From the NCBI GenBank assembly GCA_029265975.1, contig JAJUGN010000015.1, forward strand, positions 1 through 37,894: DNA of 37,894 bases, written 5' to 3'. The position numbers and the translations under genes are program-made. Source of the DNA: Clostridiales bacterium. Its GTDB lineage: Bacteria > Bacillota > Clostridia > Oscillospirales > Oscillospiraceae. Numbering within the stretch: position 1 is the first letter of the stretch; each line of letters starts with the position of its first letter. The notes under the pieces were generated by a model, which ran no database searches, had not been told where the DNA came from, and worked only from the letters and a program-made list of their open reading frames with translations. Shown here piece after piece: positions 25,088 through 33,639 of this stretch.

Positions 25088-26527
25088 TTATTCCGAATCC
25101 TTCTTGTCCTCGGATTTTTTAGAGGTCTTCTTGGCGGCGGTTTTCTTTTCCACAGCTTCCTTGACCTTTTCCACGGCCTTTATGCTGCGCTTTTTTTCCG
25201 GGGCCTCGGGCTTCGCCTCATCGGATTTTCCCTCGCCCTTTTTCTCGGGTTTGACAGCTACGGCGCTGCTGATAACCAGCTCCTCCGCCTTCATCATAGC
25301 AAGATCGCTCTTCATCTGCTCCGGCGAGACCGCCCTTTTGACCCTCTCTACGTCCACCTTATAGTTTTCGGCGAGCTTTTTGTATTCCCCCTCTATCTCC
25401 TCTTCGGTGGGAGCAATATTTTCAAGCTCCGCAATCTTCTTGAGGGCCAGCGTAATCTTAACCTGATTCTCGGCGCCGGGCCTGGAGTTTTTCAAAAAGT
25501 CCTCCTGAGACATGCCGAGCATCTTGAGATAGTTTTCAAGGGAAAAGCCCTGGGATTCCATCCTTATCGAATAATCGCTGATCATTTTTTCAAGCTGATC
25601 GTCAATCATTACCTCGGGAATGTCCGCCTCGAGATTTTCAACCAGCTTCTCAAGCACCGCGCCTCTGAAAGCGGTTTTCGACTCCTCTTCTTTTCTCCCC
25701 TTCAAGGAGTCTATCACGCTTTTCTTATACTCTTCAAAAGTATCGTATTCCGAAACGTCCTTCGCAAACTCGTCGTCGAGCTCGGGGAAAACCGTTTCCT
25801 TGATCTCATGGAGCTTCACCTTGAAAACGACTTCCTTGCCCGAAAGCTCAGGCGTGTAATTTTCAGGGAAGGTTACGGTTATGTCCTTCTCTTCGCCTAC
25901 GCTCATTCCAGATACCTGCTCCTCAAAGCCCGGCACGAAAGAACAGGAGCCCAGCTTGAGAGAATACTTCTCGGCCTTTCCTCCCTCGAAGGGAACGCCA
26001 TTGAGGAAGCCCTCGAAGTCGATTATTACCGTGTCGCTTATCATAGCAGGCCTGTCGCTGACCGAAACAAGCCTTGAATTCCTGTTTCTTGCTACCTCTA
26101 TCTCGTGCCTCACGTCCTCTTCGGTAACGTCGGCGTCGGTTTCCTCGGCCTCAAGTCCCTTGTACTTCTTAAGGCTGACCTCGGGGTAGAGAGAGGTGCT
26201 GAACACGAGAGTCACTGTACGGTCGTCGCCTATTTCCATGTTGGACAGAGAAGGGCGGCCTACGGTTTCGAGCTTTTCCTGCTCGACGGCGAAAACATAG
26301 GCTTCGGGGGCAACTATATCTATAGCGTCTTCATAGAATACGGAAGCGCCGTAAATGTTTTCAATGATTTTCAGCGGAGCCTTGCCCTTTCGGAAACCGG
26401 GAACCGAGATTTTGCCCCTGCTCTTTTTGTATGCCGAATTAATTGCTTCCTCGAACTTTTCCCTTTCGATCTCGACGGTGATGAACACAGAATTCTTCTC
26501 TTTTTTCTCTACGTTTTTTACAATCAT
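25088..26527 (-). CDS. tig: Trigger factor with long basic C-terminal tail
   Basis: 479 residues. Ribosome-associated chaperone and prolyl isomerase. The ribosome-binding signature is in KISVPGFRKGKAPLKI; the FKBP-type domain follows (about 150-245, DTVIIDFEGFLNG), then the helical chaperone arms. After about residue 428 a Lys/Glu/Ala-rich, low-complexity tail of roughly 50 residues extends beyond the usual family end (for example KKTAAKKTSKKSEDKKDSE). It starts the tig-clpP-clpX-lon group. AGGAGG lies eleven bases from the ATG. Confidence 0.96.
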   Translation of the reverse strand: MIVKNVEKKEKNSVFITVEIEREKFEEAINSAYKKSRGKISVPGFRKGKAPLKIIENIYGASVFYEDAIDIVAPEAYVFAVEQEKLETVGRPSLSNMEIGDDRTVTLVFSTSLYPEVSLKKYKGLEAEETDADVTEEDVRHEIEVARNRNSRLVSVSDRPAMISDTVIIDFEGFLNGVPFEGGKAEKYSLKLGSCSFVPGFEEQVSGMSVGEEKDITVTFPENYTPELSGKEVVFKVKLHEIKETVFPELDDEFAKDVSEYDTFEEYKKSVIDSLKGRKEEESKTAFRGAVLEKLVENLEADIPEVMIDDQLEKMISDYSIRMESQGFSLENYLKMLGMSQEDFLKNSRPGAENQVKITLALKKIAELENIAPTEEEIEGEYKKLAENYKVDVERVKRAVSPEQMKSDLAMMKAEELVISSAVAVKPEKKGEGKSDEAKPEAPEKKRSIKAVEKVKEAVEKKTAAKKTSKKSEDKKDSE

Positions 26528-26587
26528 CAGTTGGTGCTCCTCCTATTGCGTATGTGCTGTCACACTCGCAACACACATATTCATTTT

Positions 26588-26617
26588 ATTCTATCAGATA
26601 ATCCGCGATTTTTCCAA
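26588..26617 (-). promoter_or_regulatory. Sigma-A-type promoter of tig
   Basis: On the minus strand TTGGAA and TAGAAT are separated by 18 bases, and TGA precedes the -10, close to an extended -10 element. It is about 60 bases upstream of the tig ATG. The untranslated leader contains an imperfect GTGTTG / CAGCAC palindrome. Confidence 0.6.
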
Positions 26618-26629
26618 TATTTTTTTATG

Positions 26630-27319
26630 CTAATCCATAATTTTTTTAGGTTTGAACCCGATATGGTCCGCCGAAACCATATGGTAATCTACCCCGGCAT
26701 ATCTTCCCTCTATCGCGTATCTGTGCCCTGCGCCGTGTATGTGCCCGTAGCAGCAGGTTTTCACGCCGTAACTTTGCATAAGCTCCAGAATTTCGTGGCA
26801 GGTATAATCCTTGTATAGCGGCGGATAATGAAAAAAGCAAATTTTCTCGGCGCCACCGGCCGCCCTGAGAGAGGTTTCAAGCCTGATAATTTCACGATTC
26901 ATAATCTTCCTGTCGTGCTCCGCGCCGCTTTCCTCCTCGTAAAACCAGCCGCGCGTTCCGCATATGGCGGTGTCGCCGTAAAAATAGCAGTTGTTGTGAA
27001 GCACGTCTATCGTTTCAAAACCGTTCTGCCTGAAAAAAGCATACGCTTTCGAGGCGGTGGACCACCAATAATCATGATTCCCTTTCAGAATGATTTTTCT
27101 CCCCGGCAGGTCGTTTATGAACCTGAAATCCGAGACCGCCTCTTTAAGGCTCATTGCCCAGGTAAGGTCGCCGCAGACGACGCATATGTCCTGCGCCGCG
27201 AGTCCCGAGAAGCCCTCCCTGAGCTTTTCAGTATAATTTTCCCATTTTCCGCCGAAAACGTCCATAGGCTTTTCGGATTCGAGGGAAAGGTGCAGGTCAC
27301 CGATAGCGTAAAGCGACAT
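26630..27319 (-). CDS. Calcineurin-like metallophosphoesterase
   Basis: 229 residues from the ATG at 27319, with GGAGG five bases upstream; the frame runs open for another 99 codons, but that part overlaps the divergent DUF1540 gene. Metal-binding motifs of the family are in order: IGDLHLS (D-x-H), VVCGDLTWA (GD), LKGNHDYWW (GNHD), FFHYPP (H) and CYGHIHGAG (GHxH). Cytoplasmic, with no signal peptide. The substrate cannot be told; such YkuE/phosphoesterase-like proteins act on nucleotides or phospholipids. Confidence 0.88.
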   Translation of the reverse strand: MSLYAIGDLHLSLESEKPMDVFGGKWENYTEKLREGFSGLAAQDICVVCGDLTWAMSLKEAVSDFRFINDLPGRKIILKGNHDYWWSTASKAYAFFRQNGFETIDVLHNNCYFYGDTAICGTRGWFYEEESGAEHDRKIMNREIIRLETSLRAAGGAEKICFFHYPPLYKDYTCHEILELMQSYGVKTCCYGHIHGAGHRYAIEGRYAGVDYHMVSADHIGFKPKKIMD

Positions 27320-27410
27320 TTTAGCCTCCAGGAATATAGGTTCGGAAAGCGTCAATACTAAGAATGCCGGCTGCGGCAAAATATTATCAAAATCAAAGGA
27401 GAGTTTCCGC

Positions 27411-27584
27411 ATGTCAGATATATACGGAAGAGGAGAATGCGTGAAAGGCGTCGGCTGCGACGCGGTAAAGTGCAGATTCAACGACGCGGACAAAAGAAAA
27501 TGCGTCGCCGAAAGCATCAAGGTCGGAGGAGCAACGTCTTCCAGCAAAAAGGACACCTTCTGCGCGACATTTTCGGAAAGATAA
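27411..27584 (+). CDS. DUF1540 domain microprotein
   Basis: 57 residues on the opposite strand from its neighbours. Cysteines at residues 10, 16, 21, 31 and 51 in the order C-x5-C-x4-C-x9-C-x19-C (CVKGVGCDAVKCRFND, KRKC, DTFCATF) match the DUF1540 pattern of small Clostridial proteins, presumably metal-binding. AAAGGAG lies nine bases before the ATG, and a clean hairpin terminator follows the stop. A weak TATTAT -10 candidate is at 27382-27387. It is missed by long-ORF criteria. Function is unknown; the family often occurs in sporulating anaerobes. Confidence 0.85.
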   Translation: MSDIYGRGECVKGVGCDAVKCRFNDADKRKCVAESIKVGGATSSSKKDTFCATFSER

Positions 27585-27592
27585 GCCCATTC

Positions 27593-27624
27593 GCGGCTGC
27601 CCTCGGGCAGCCGCATTATTATTT
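27593..27624 (+). terminator. Terminator of the DUF1540 gene, shared with thrC
   Basis: A perfect 10-bp inverted repeat GCGGCTGCCC / GGGCAGCCGC separated by TC, followed by ATTATTATTT on the plus strand. It lies between the convergent DUF1540 and thrC genes. The minus-strand side, GCGAATGGGC, lacks a T-run, so it should work mainly for the plus-strand gene. Confidence 0.8.
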
Positions 27625-29106
27625 CAGAAAGCCTTCGACTATCTGCTTCATTTCCTCCTTGGGAGTGGACTGAGAAAAGCGGACCTTCTTGTTTTTCAGC
27701 TCCGTCAGAGGGCGCGGGGGAGTCGTTCCGGTCAGGGCCGCAAGCCTGTCGATAAGCGCAAGCCCGCTTTCGTCGGTTTTTTCTCCCAGAGCGGACAGTA
27801 CGCTGTCGCAGAACTTATAGGGACTCGCTGTGGACGCGATTACGGCCGGGGCGGTATCGCCGGTATCGTGCCGGTAGTGGTTCAGCACGTCATATCCGAC
27901 CGCCGTGTGAGGGTCTATGAGATAATTATATTTCTGATATACCGCCTCGATAACCAGCTTTGTTTTTACATCGTCGCAGTATCCGCCCCAGAAGTGCTCG
28001 TCAAGCCTCTTTTTGACTATCGGGCCCACGGTATAGCTTCCGGATTTGTTAAGCTGCTCCATATAGCGCCTCGTCTCCGAATCGTCCTTTCCGGAAAATT
28101 CAAAGAGAAGCCGTTCGAGATTGCTCGAAATGAGTATGTCCATGGAAGGCGAAATGGTAGTGAAAAACTCGCGGTTTCTGTTGTATGTCCCCGTATTGAT
28201 GAAATCGGTCAGGACATTGTTCGAGTTGGAGGCGCAAATGAGCTTTGCAATAGGAAGCCCCATGGCCTTCGCGTAATATGCAGCCAGTATGTTGCCGAAG
28301 TTGCCGGTGGGAACGCAGACATTGACCGAGTCTCCGGCCGCTATTCTTTTGGTCTTCACAAGATCGCAGTAAGCCGAAATGTAATAGACAATCTGCGGGA
28401 GCAGCCGGCCCCAGTTTATAGAGTTGGCCGAAGAGAGAAAATACCCCTTTGCCGCGAGCTCCTCGCGCAAAGCCTCGTCTGAAAATATCTCCTTTACACC
28501 GTTCTGGGCATCGTCGAAGTTGCCCTCGACGGCGCATACGCCTACGTTGTCGCCGTTTTGGGTGACCATCTGGAGCTTCTGGACATCTGACACTCCGTCG
28601 CGCGGATAAAAAACCAGGATTTTTGTCCTGTCCACGTTTTTGAAGCCCTCCAGGGCCGCCTTCCCGGTGTCTCCGGAAGTCGCGACAAGGATGCAGACGT
28701 CCTTTTTTTCCGCCTTTTTCGTAAGCGAGGCCGTCAGGAGGTGGGGAAGCATCTGGAGCGCCATGTCCTTGAAGGCGCTTGTCGGCCCGTGCCAGAGCTC
28801 AAGAAAAAAAGTGGCATCGTCCACAGCGCGTATAGGCGCTATTTCGGGAACGTCAAAGCTTGTCGAGCTGTAAGCCTTGCTGGCGAAGGTACCTATCTCC
28901 GAGGCCGTAAAATCGTCCAGAAAAGGCGACATAACATAAACCGTGCGCTGCTGGTAAGACATATCGCACATTGATTTTATAGAATTCAGCGTAAGCCTCG
29001 GCAGTATCTCCGGTACAAAAAGGCCGCCGTCGCGGGCGAGCCCGAGGGTTATAGCGTCCGCCGCGGAAAACCTGACGCTTTTGTTTCTTGTGCTCAGATA
29101 TCGCAT
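27619..29106 (-). CDS. thrC: Threonine synthase
   Basis: 495 residues, the longer class of threonine synthase with an N-terminal extension. PLP-dependent conversion of O-phosphohomoserine to threonine. The start MRYLSTRNKSVRFSAADAI fits; the PLP lysine is in WHGPTSAFKDMALQ; the substrate motifs ATSGDTGKAAL and ANSINWGRLLPQ follow. It overlaps the dipeptidase gene by 13 bases, so translation is coupled. Other threonine-pathway genes are not nearby. Confidence 0.96.
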   Translation of the reverse strand: MRYLSTRNKSVRFSAADAITLGLARDGGLFVPEILPRLTLNSIKSMCDMSYQQRTVYVMSPFLDDFTASEIGTFASKAYSSTSFDVPEIAPIRAVDDATFFLELWHGPTSAFKDMALQMLPHLLTASLTKKAEKKDVCILVATSGDTGKAALEGFKNVDRTKILVFYPRDGVSDVQKLQMVTQNGDNVGVCAVEGNFDDAQNGVKEIFSDEALREELAAKGYFLSSANSINWGRLLPQIVYYISAYCDLVKTKRIAAGDSVNVCVPTGNFGNILAAYYAKAMGLPIAKLICASNSNNVLTDFINTGTYNRNREFFTTISPSMDILISSNLERLLFEFSGKDDSETRRYMEQLNKSGSYTVGPIVKKRLDEHFWGGYCDDVKTKLVIEAVYQKYNYLIDPHTAVGYDVLNHYRHDTGDTAPAVIASTASPYKFCDSVLSALGEKTDESGLALIDRLAALTGTTPPRPLTELKNKKVRFSQSTPKEEMKQIVEGFLK

Positions 29107-30041
29107 ACCTCTTCCACCACTCTCTTAAGATTATAATAAAATATATCCCGTATCAGCGCCTCTGGATAGTTTTTCCGCAAAAGCGCATTATAAACATTTT
29201 TCAGGTCTTCTATGCCTACTATTCCCTCCGGCAGCCTGTCGCAGCCGTCGAAATCACAGCCTAGCGCGACGCTTTTTTCGCCGCCGAGTGAAAGGAAGTG
29301 CTCTATATGCCCTATGACGGTTCCCATGTCAGGGTTCTCTCCCAGAAACTCGGCATAAAGGTTTATTCCGGCCACGCCTCTCTTTCGGATTACAGAAAGA
29401 AACTGCTCGTCTGTAAGATTGCGTCTGTGGGCGCAGACGGCTCTCGAATTTGAATGGCTTGCCATCACGGGGTCCTCCGAAAGCTCTATTGCTTCCCAAA
29501 ACGCCTCGTCCGGAAGATGCGAGACATCTATGATGATGCCAAGCTCGTTGCAGCAGGACACAAAGCTCCTGCCAAGCTCCGTCAGTCCGGACGGACATAC
29601 GAGAGCGTTGGGATTGTTCCAAGTGAGGTTCATCGCTCTTACGCCCAGCCTGTGCATCTCCCTGAGCCTTGAAATATCGCAGCCTATAAGCTCCGCTCCC
29701 TCAATGGACAAAAAAGCGGCGGCCCTGCCCTGCGCGTTTGCATCCAAGGCTTCCTTAACCGTCGTGCAGAGCGATATCCTTGCGCTGTTTTTCTTGAACT
29801 CCTCCAGCAGGAATTCAAGCTCCGCGTCAAATATCTCTTCGGCCGTTTTGTCCATAAACCTATGGGGCCCGAACGGAATTTTACCGCCGTCAACGGCAAA
29901 AAGCGCAAAAAACTGCGCATACGGAGCATATTCAAGCCCCCGCTTCAGGTCCGTATGCCCGGGGTTTTCATACAGTCCGTATTCTCCCAGAGCCATTTTG
30001 AATGCGGTGTCGCAGTGGGCGTCAAAAAGGGGTATTTTCAT
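29094..30041 (-). CDS. Membrane dipeptidase-type (M19) peptidase
   Basis: 315 residues. Zinc dipeptidase of the renal-dipeptidase family: metal ligands in DAHCDTAF (HxD), the bridging Glu in LSIEGAEL, His in IIDVSHL and SHSNSRAVCAHRRN, and Asp in LGCDFDG. These enzymes cleave dipeptides, sometimes D-amino-acid-containing ones. There is no lipobox or membrane segment, so it is predicted cytoplasmic. It overlaps yraN by four bases on one side and thrC by 13 on the other. Confidence 0.93.
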   Translation of the reverse strand: MKIPLFDAHCDTAFKMALGEYGLYENPGHTDLKRGLEYAPYAQFFALFAVDGGKIPFGPHRFMDKTAEEIFDAELEFLLEEFKKNSARISLCTTVKEALDANAQGRAAAFLSIEGAELIGCDISRLREMHRLGVRAMNLTWNNPNALVCPSGLTELGRSFVSCCNELGIIIDVSHLPDEAFWEAIELSEDPVMASHSNSRAVCAHRRNLTDEQFLSVIRKRGVAGINLYAEFLGENPDMGTVIGHIEHFLSLGGEKSVALGCDFDGCDRLPEGIVGIEDLKNVYNALLRKNYPEALIRDIFYYNLKRVVEEVCDI

Positions 30042-30400
30042 CGGAAGGCGTCCTCGATATGAACGATTTTTTCATAATTCGCTCCCAAATCGCCGGAAAA
30101 GTATATTTCTATCACGTCAAAGCGCGTCGTCTTTTCCGTTTCGTTCTGAGAAAGCCATATTTCGGCCGCTGTTTTGAGCCTATCGATTTTGCGGCGGTGG
30201 ACAAATTCCCGCGCCTCGGCGAAGTCCGCGTTTTTTCTCAGCTTCACCTCTACGAAAACGATATGCCGGGCGTTTTCGGCGATCAAATCTATCTCCCCGA
30301 AGCGCGTGGAGTAGTTCATTCCTATGAGCTTGTAGCCCTTGCCGCGAAGATACTCCCCGGCTTTTGCTTCTCCCCAGCGGCCAAGAAGCTTGGTGTTCAC
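30038..30400 (-). CDS. YraN/UPF0102 family nuclease-like protein
   Basis: 120 residues. Endonuclease-like fold with the PD-(D/E)XK-type residues in TRFGEIDLIAENARHIVFVE followed by VKLRKN; the early GEAKAGEYLRGKGY is typical of the family. Biochemical function is not settled; a role in DNA processing is inferred. It lies downstream of rnhB, its usual neighbour, and overlaps the dipeptidase start. Confidence 0.9.
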   Translation of the reverse strand: MNTKLLGRWGEAKAGEYLRGKGYKLIGMNYSTRFGEIDLIAENARHIVFVEVKLRKNADFAEAREFVHRRKIDRLKTAAEIWLSQNETEKTTRFDVIEIYFSGDLGANYEKIVHIEDAFR

Positions 30401-30418
30401 GGCCTCACGCCCCCAGTT

Positions 30419-31012
30419 TCAAAGGTTTTTCAGAAAGGTTCTCCTATGGATCTCGCAAGGGCCGTGTTCCTTCAGCCTGTCGTAATGCTCCCTGGTGCCG
30501 TAGCCCTTGTGCCTTTCAAATCCGTACTCCGGATATTTATCGGCCATGTGCATCATAAGCCTGTCTCTCGTGACTTTGGCGAGTATCGAGGCCGCGGCAA
30601 TTGAAGCGCATTTGCCGTCGCCGCCGATTATCGTCCGGCTCGGCATTGTGATTCCCGAATCGCGGTTTCCGTCGATAAGCGCTATCGAGGGCTTGACGGA
30701 AAGCATTTCTATCGCCCTGTTCATCGCAAGGAAGGTGGCGTTGAGGATGTTAAGCTCGTCAATCTCCCTTTCCGTGGCGAAGGCTATCCCGTAAGCCTCA
30801 GCCTGGGACACTATCGCTTCGTAAAGCCTTTCACGGCTCTTCTCCGACAGCTTTTTGGAGTCGTCAAGGCCCGGTATGAGAAGATTCCGCGGCAAAATCA
30901 CCGCAGCTGCGCAAACCGGCCCGGCGAGAGGGCCGCGGCCCGCCTCGTCGACTCCGCAAACGCACTCAAAGCCTTCCTCGTACACCGAGTTTTCAATGCT
31001 CAGTAAATCCAT
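30419..31012 (-). CDS. rnhB: Ribonuclease HII
   Basis: 197 residues from the ATG at 31012 (GAGG six bases upstream); an in-frame start at 31039 would overlap ylqF more deeply. Cleaves RNA in RNA-DNA hybrids and at single ribonucleotides in DNA. Active site: [13 protein letters not shown] (Asp-Glu), ALIDGNR (Asp), and [20 protein letters not shown]-type segment carrying Ser/Ala and the final Asp in TRDRLM. It overlaps ylqF by a base or lies next to it. Confidence 0.95.
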   Translation of the reverse strand: MDLLSIENSVYEEGFECVCGVDEAGRGPLAGPVCAAAVILPRNLLIPGLDDSKKLSEKSRERLYEAIVSQAEAYGIAFATEREIDELNILNATFLAMNRAIEMLSVKPSIALIDGNRDSGITMPSRTIIGGDGKCASIAAASILAKVTRDRLMMHMADKYPEYGFERHKGYGTREHYDRLKEHGPCEIHRRTFLKNL

Positions 31013-31013
31013 T

Positions 31014-31883
31014 CTATACCTCGGCGGGCGGTTTTTCAAGTGAAATGCGCCCTAAAACTCCTCCCCTGAACTCGTCAAGCAGTATTTTCGCCATACGCTC
31101 TGTGTCCGGCTCTCCGCCGGAAATCAGAAAGCCGCGCTTTTTTGCCGCTTTTTTCAGGAGCTCAAAGCCCTTTTCGTTTTCTTCCACTTCAATTTTATAA
31201 CGCGCCTCGAGGTTCTTCCTATAACTCTCCCCGAGTCTTTCCATAAGGTTTGCGGCAAGCGTTTCGACGTCAAGTATCTCGTCCTTTACGGCGCCGGTGA
31301 AGGCCAGGTTTTCCGCGACCTCGGGGCTGTCGAGCTTGGGCCAGAGTATTCCCGGAGTATCCAAAAGCTCAAGGCCCTGCCCTATGCTTATCCACTGCTT
31401 CCCCCGTGTCACGCCGGGTTTGTCCGAAGCCTGGGCAGCCTTTCTCTTGGCCACCCTGTTGATGAAGGTGGACTTGCCCACGTTCGGTATTCCCAGGATC
31501 ATCGCCCGGACGGGTCTCCCAGACTGTCCCTTTTCGGCATACCTCTGCAGCTTGTCTTTGAGTATGCTCCTTACGGCGTTCTGGAAGGCGCCGGTTCCCG
31601 CTCCGCTTTTGCTGTCGGTTTCGAGGACGGATAACCCCTGGCTCTTAAACCATGCGGACCACAGTCTGGTGATCTCGGCATCCGCCTGATCGCACCTGTT
31701 CATAACTACAAGCCGGGGCTTGCCGCCCGTCAGCTCGCCTATGTCAGGGTTGCGGCTCGACAAGGGTATGCGCGCGTCTATCAGCTCGCAGACAATGTCC
31801 ACGAGCCTTGCGTTTTCGCTTATCATCCTCCTGGCCTTGGCCATATGACCGGGAAACCAGTGGATATTCATTTCCTCGCTCAT
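31014..31883 (-). CDS. ylqF: Ribosome biogenesis GTPase YlqF/RbgA
   Basis: 289 residues. Circularly permuted GTPase required for late 50S assembly. It begins [21 protein letters not shown] motifs run in permuted order: G4 VVMNRCDQ, G1 [14 protein letters not shown]2-like T in KPGVTRG, G3 [10 protein letters not shown]. The C-terminal ANTAR-like helical region follows. It is one base from lepB, so coupled. A weak site precedes the ATG at 31883. Confidence 0.95.
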   Translation of the reverse strand: MSEEMNIHWFPGHMAKARRMISENARLVDIVCELIDARIPLSSRNPDIGELTGGKPRLVVMNRCDQADAEITRLWSAWFKSQGLSVLETDSKSGAGTGAFQNAVRSILKDKLQRYAEKGQSGRPVRAMILGIPNVGKSTFINRVAKRKAAQASDKPGVTRGKQWISIGQGLELLDTPGILWPKLDSPEVAENLAFTGAVKDEILDVETLAANLMERLGESYRKNLEARYKIEVEENEKGFELLKKAAKKRGFLISGGEPDTERMAKILLDEFRGGVLGRISLEKPPAEV

Positions 31884-31884
31884 A

Positions 31885-32409
31885 TTACTTTATCAGGCCC
31901 GCCTTGCTGAAAGGCGTTATCCTTGCGTACACCTTCCCGAGTATCATTCGGTTGTCGACCATTCCTATCGCGCTTGCCCGGCTGTCGTAGCTTACCTTGC
32001 GGTTGTCTCCCAGAACAAAGACCATGCCCTTGGGGACGGTTACCGGAAATTTCACGTCATAGGGGCGGAAGGTTTTTTCCGTTAAATAGGCCTCCTGCAG
32101 AAGCTCGCCGTCAACCCTTACCTCGCCTTTTATGAAATCTATATCGACGGTTTGCCCCTCGGTAGCTATGATCCTCTTTACGAGCGGCTCCTTGTCGAAG
32201 CTTTTCTTTGTAAAGATAACTATGTCTCCCTGCTTGGGAGAGTAAAAGAGATTTGATATTATGACCTTGTTGCCGTCGTAAAGCGTTTTTTCCATTGACG
32301 GGCCTATGATTCCCGTAACGCGGAAGACAAACACGAAAAGGAGGATGCTCACCACAAGCGCCACGACGACGCACTGAAGCCAATCGTAGATTTCCGACTT
32401 AACTGACAT
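31885..32409 (-). CDS. lepB: Signal peptidase I
   Basis: 174 residues from the ATG at 32409, eight bases after GAGG. Membrane-anchored serine protease that removes Sec signal peptides. One N-terminal helix (about 10-30, WLQCVVVALVVSILLFVFVF), catalytic Ser in IIGPSMEKTL, catalytic Lys in PLVKRIIATEG, and the GDNR motif in VLGDNRKVSYDSR. A terminator separates it from rplS upstream, so expression may depend on partial read-through. Confidence 0.95.
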   Translation of the reverse strand: MSVKSEIYDWLQCVVVALVVSILLFVFVFRVTGIIGPSMEKTLYDGNKVIISNLFYSPKQGDIVIFTKKSFDKEPLVKRIIATEGQTVDIDFIKGEVRVDGELLQEAYLTEKTFRPYDVKFPVTVPKGMVFVLGDNRKVSYDSRASAIGMVDNRMILGKVYARITPFSKAGLIK

Positions 32410-32423
32410 TGCAACTACCTCTT

Positions 32424-32453
32424 GTAATAAAAAAAGGGGCAAAAGCCCCTTTT
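32424..32453 (-). terminator. Intrinsic terminator after rplS
   Basis: On the minus strand AAAAGGGGC pairs with GCCCCTTTT across a TTTT loop, followed by TTTTATTACAAG, giving a run of eight T residues including the stem end. It lies just beyond the rplS stop. Transcription into lepB would need read-through. Confidence 0.88.
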
Positions 32454-32455
32454 TG

Positions 32456-32797
32456 TCAGATTCTTTCCTTAACCTTTGCGTTCTTGCCGATTTTATCCCT
32501 GATATAATAGAGCTTCGCGCGGCGGACTTTACCGCGTCTGATTGTCTCGATGGAAACAATAGTCGGCGAATGTATCGGGAAAACCTTTTCGCAGCCTACG
32601 TTGTAGGAAATGCGGCGGACCGTGATGGTCTCGTTGATGCCGCCGTGCTTTCTGGCGATTATCGTGCCGTCAAACGCCTGGACTCTCTCACGGTTTCCTT
32701 CCTTGACCTTGACAGATACCCTGACGGTATCGCCAACGTTCATCTCCGGAAGCTCAGGCTTAACGTACTGGTCGTTAAGTGCTTTGATAAGATCCAT
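32456..32797 (-). CDS. rplS: Ribosomal protein bL19
   Basis: 113 residues from the ATG at 32797, with GGGAGG nine bases upstream. 50S protein at the 30S-50S interface. Recognisable blocks: [52 protein letters not shown] and [20 protein letters not shown]. It has its own promoter and leader, and begins the rplS-lepB-ylqF-rnhB-yraN group. Confidence 0.97.
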   Translation of the reverse strand: MDLIKALNDQYVKPELPEMNVGDTVRVSVKVKEGNRERVQAFDGTIIARKHGGINETITVRRISYNVGCEKVFPIHSPTIVSIETIRRGKVRRAKLYYIRDKIGKNAKVKERI

Positions 32798-32829
32798 GTT
32801 CAATATCCTCCCTTCCTGTCAGACGTTCA

Positions 32830-32864
32830 TGCGGGCATAACCTGCGCCTGTGCGAAGGCCCGCA
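32830..32864 (-). promoter_or_regulatory. Leader hairpin upstream of rplS
   Basis: TGCGGGC (32858-32864) and GCCCGCA (32830-32836) form a 7-bp stem in the rplS leader about 30-65 bases before the start codon. Ribosomal protein leaders with autoregulation are known for L19 in Firmicutes; whether this is a member cannot be decided from the sequence alone. Confidence 0.35.
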
Positions 32865-32913
32865 GAGGACCGCCCCTATAAATGGAAAGACCGCTCTCTC
32901 CATACGCCGCGAT

Positions 32914-32942
32914 ATATTATCACAAACAGGCCGAAAAAGCAA
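32914..32942 (-). promoter_or_regulatory. Promoter of rplS
   Basis: On the minus strand TTGCTT is separated from TAATAT by 17 bases, with TGTGA before the -10. It lies about 115 bases upstream of the rplS ATG, leaving a leader of roughly 110 nt. Confidence 0.6.
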
Positions 32943-32982
32943 GTAAAATCATCAAAATTTTTCTTTTCAGCGGGTTTTGGCT

Positions 32983-33639
32983 CTAGAAAGGCTTGAATTC
33001 CCTGTCCATCAGCCTCAGGCGCGTGCAGGAAACATGGTCCGGGGCCAGATCGGGGATATATTTCGCTATTGCGTCCGCAATGAGCATGGGGTTGAGAGAC
33101 GGGTTTTGCGCCGCGACCGCCGCTGAAATAATTATTTCTCCCTCGCCGTTTTGGGAAATGTCCAGCGATTTTATACAGGGCATAATGTCGAAATCCGACC
33201 TGCCCTTCTTTGATTTTTTGCTTATAATCAGGCTCTGGGATTTGAAAAGCGATTTTATCCTTTCTTCCGCTCCTTCTGGGACTCCCCGGTCGTACAAAAG
33301 CCTGAGCTCACATTCAAGCCATGCTATCTCGCCCGTTTTTCGCGTGTTCTTGCCAAGCGACCTGACCTTTATCCCCTCCGGCAGCGCCGCGTTGATCGCG
33401 TGAATGAAGCCGCTGTCAAGCTCCTCCGCGGATTCAAAGTCCAGTATTTCGCATACGCTCTCCATTCCCACGGGCAGCGGCAGGGCGATAGAAATATGCG
33501 CGTGAGGGTTGAAGCCCTCAGTATGCCTGACGGAAACTCCCGCACGCTGGAACGCCCGCTGGAAAGTGCGCATAAGGTCAAGGTGCGAGATGTATTTCGC
33601 CCTGCCCCTTTTTTCAAAAACCAGCCTCAGCTTATTCAT
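32983..33639 (-). CDS. TIGR03936/DUF2344 radical-SAM-associated protein
   Basis: 218 residues beginning MNKLRLVFEKRGRAKYISHL, with the family stretches HLDLMRTFQRAFQRAGV and GFNPHAHISIALPLPVG. The family is found fused to or beside the TIGR03960 radical-SAM proteins; here the two are separate frames overlapping by eight bases. Function is unknown. In many Clostridia this pair lies upstream of rplU; that gene is not here. Confidence 0.92.
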   Translation of the reverse strand: MNKLRLVFEKRGRAKYISHLDLMRTFQRAFQRAGVSVRHTEGFNPHAHISIALPLPVGMESVCEILDFESAEELDSGFIHAINAALPEGIKVRSLGKNTRKTGEIAWLECELRLLYDRGVPEGAEERIKSLFKSQSLIISKKSKKGRSDFDIMPCIKSLDISQNGEGEIIISAAVAAQNPSLNPMLIADAIAKYIPDLAPDHVSCTRLRLMDREFKPF

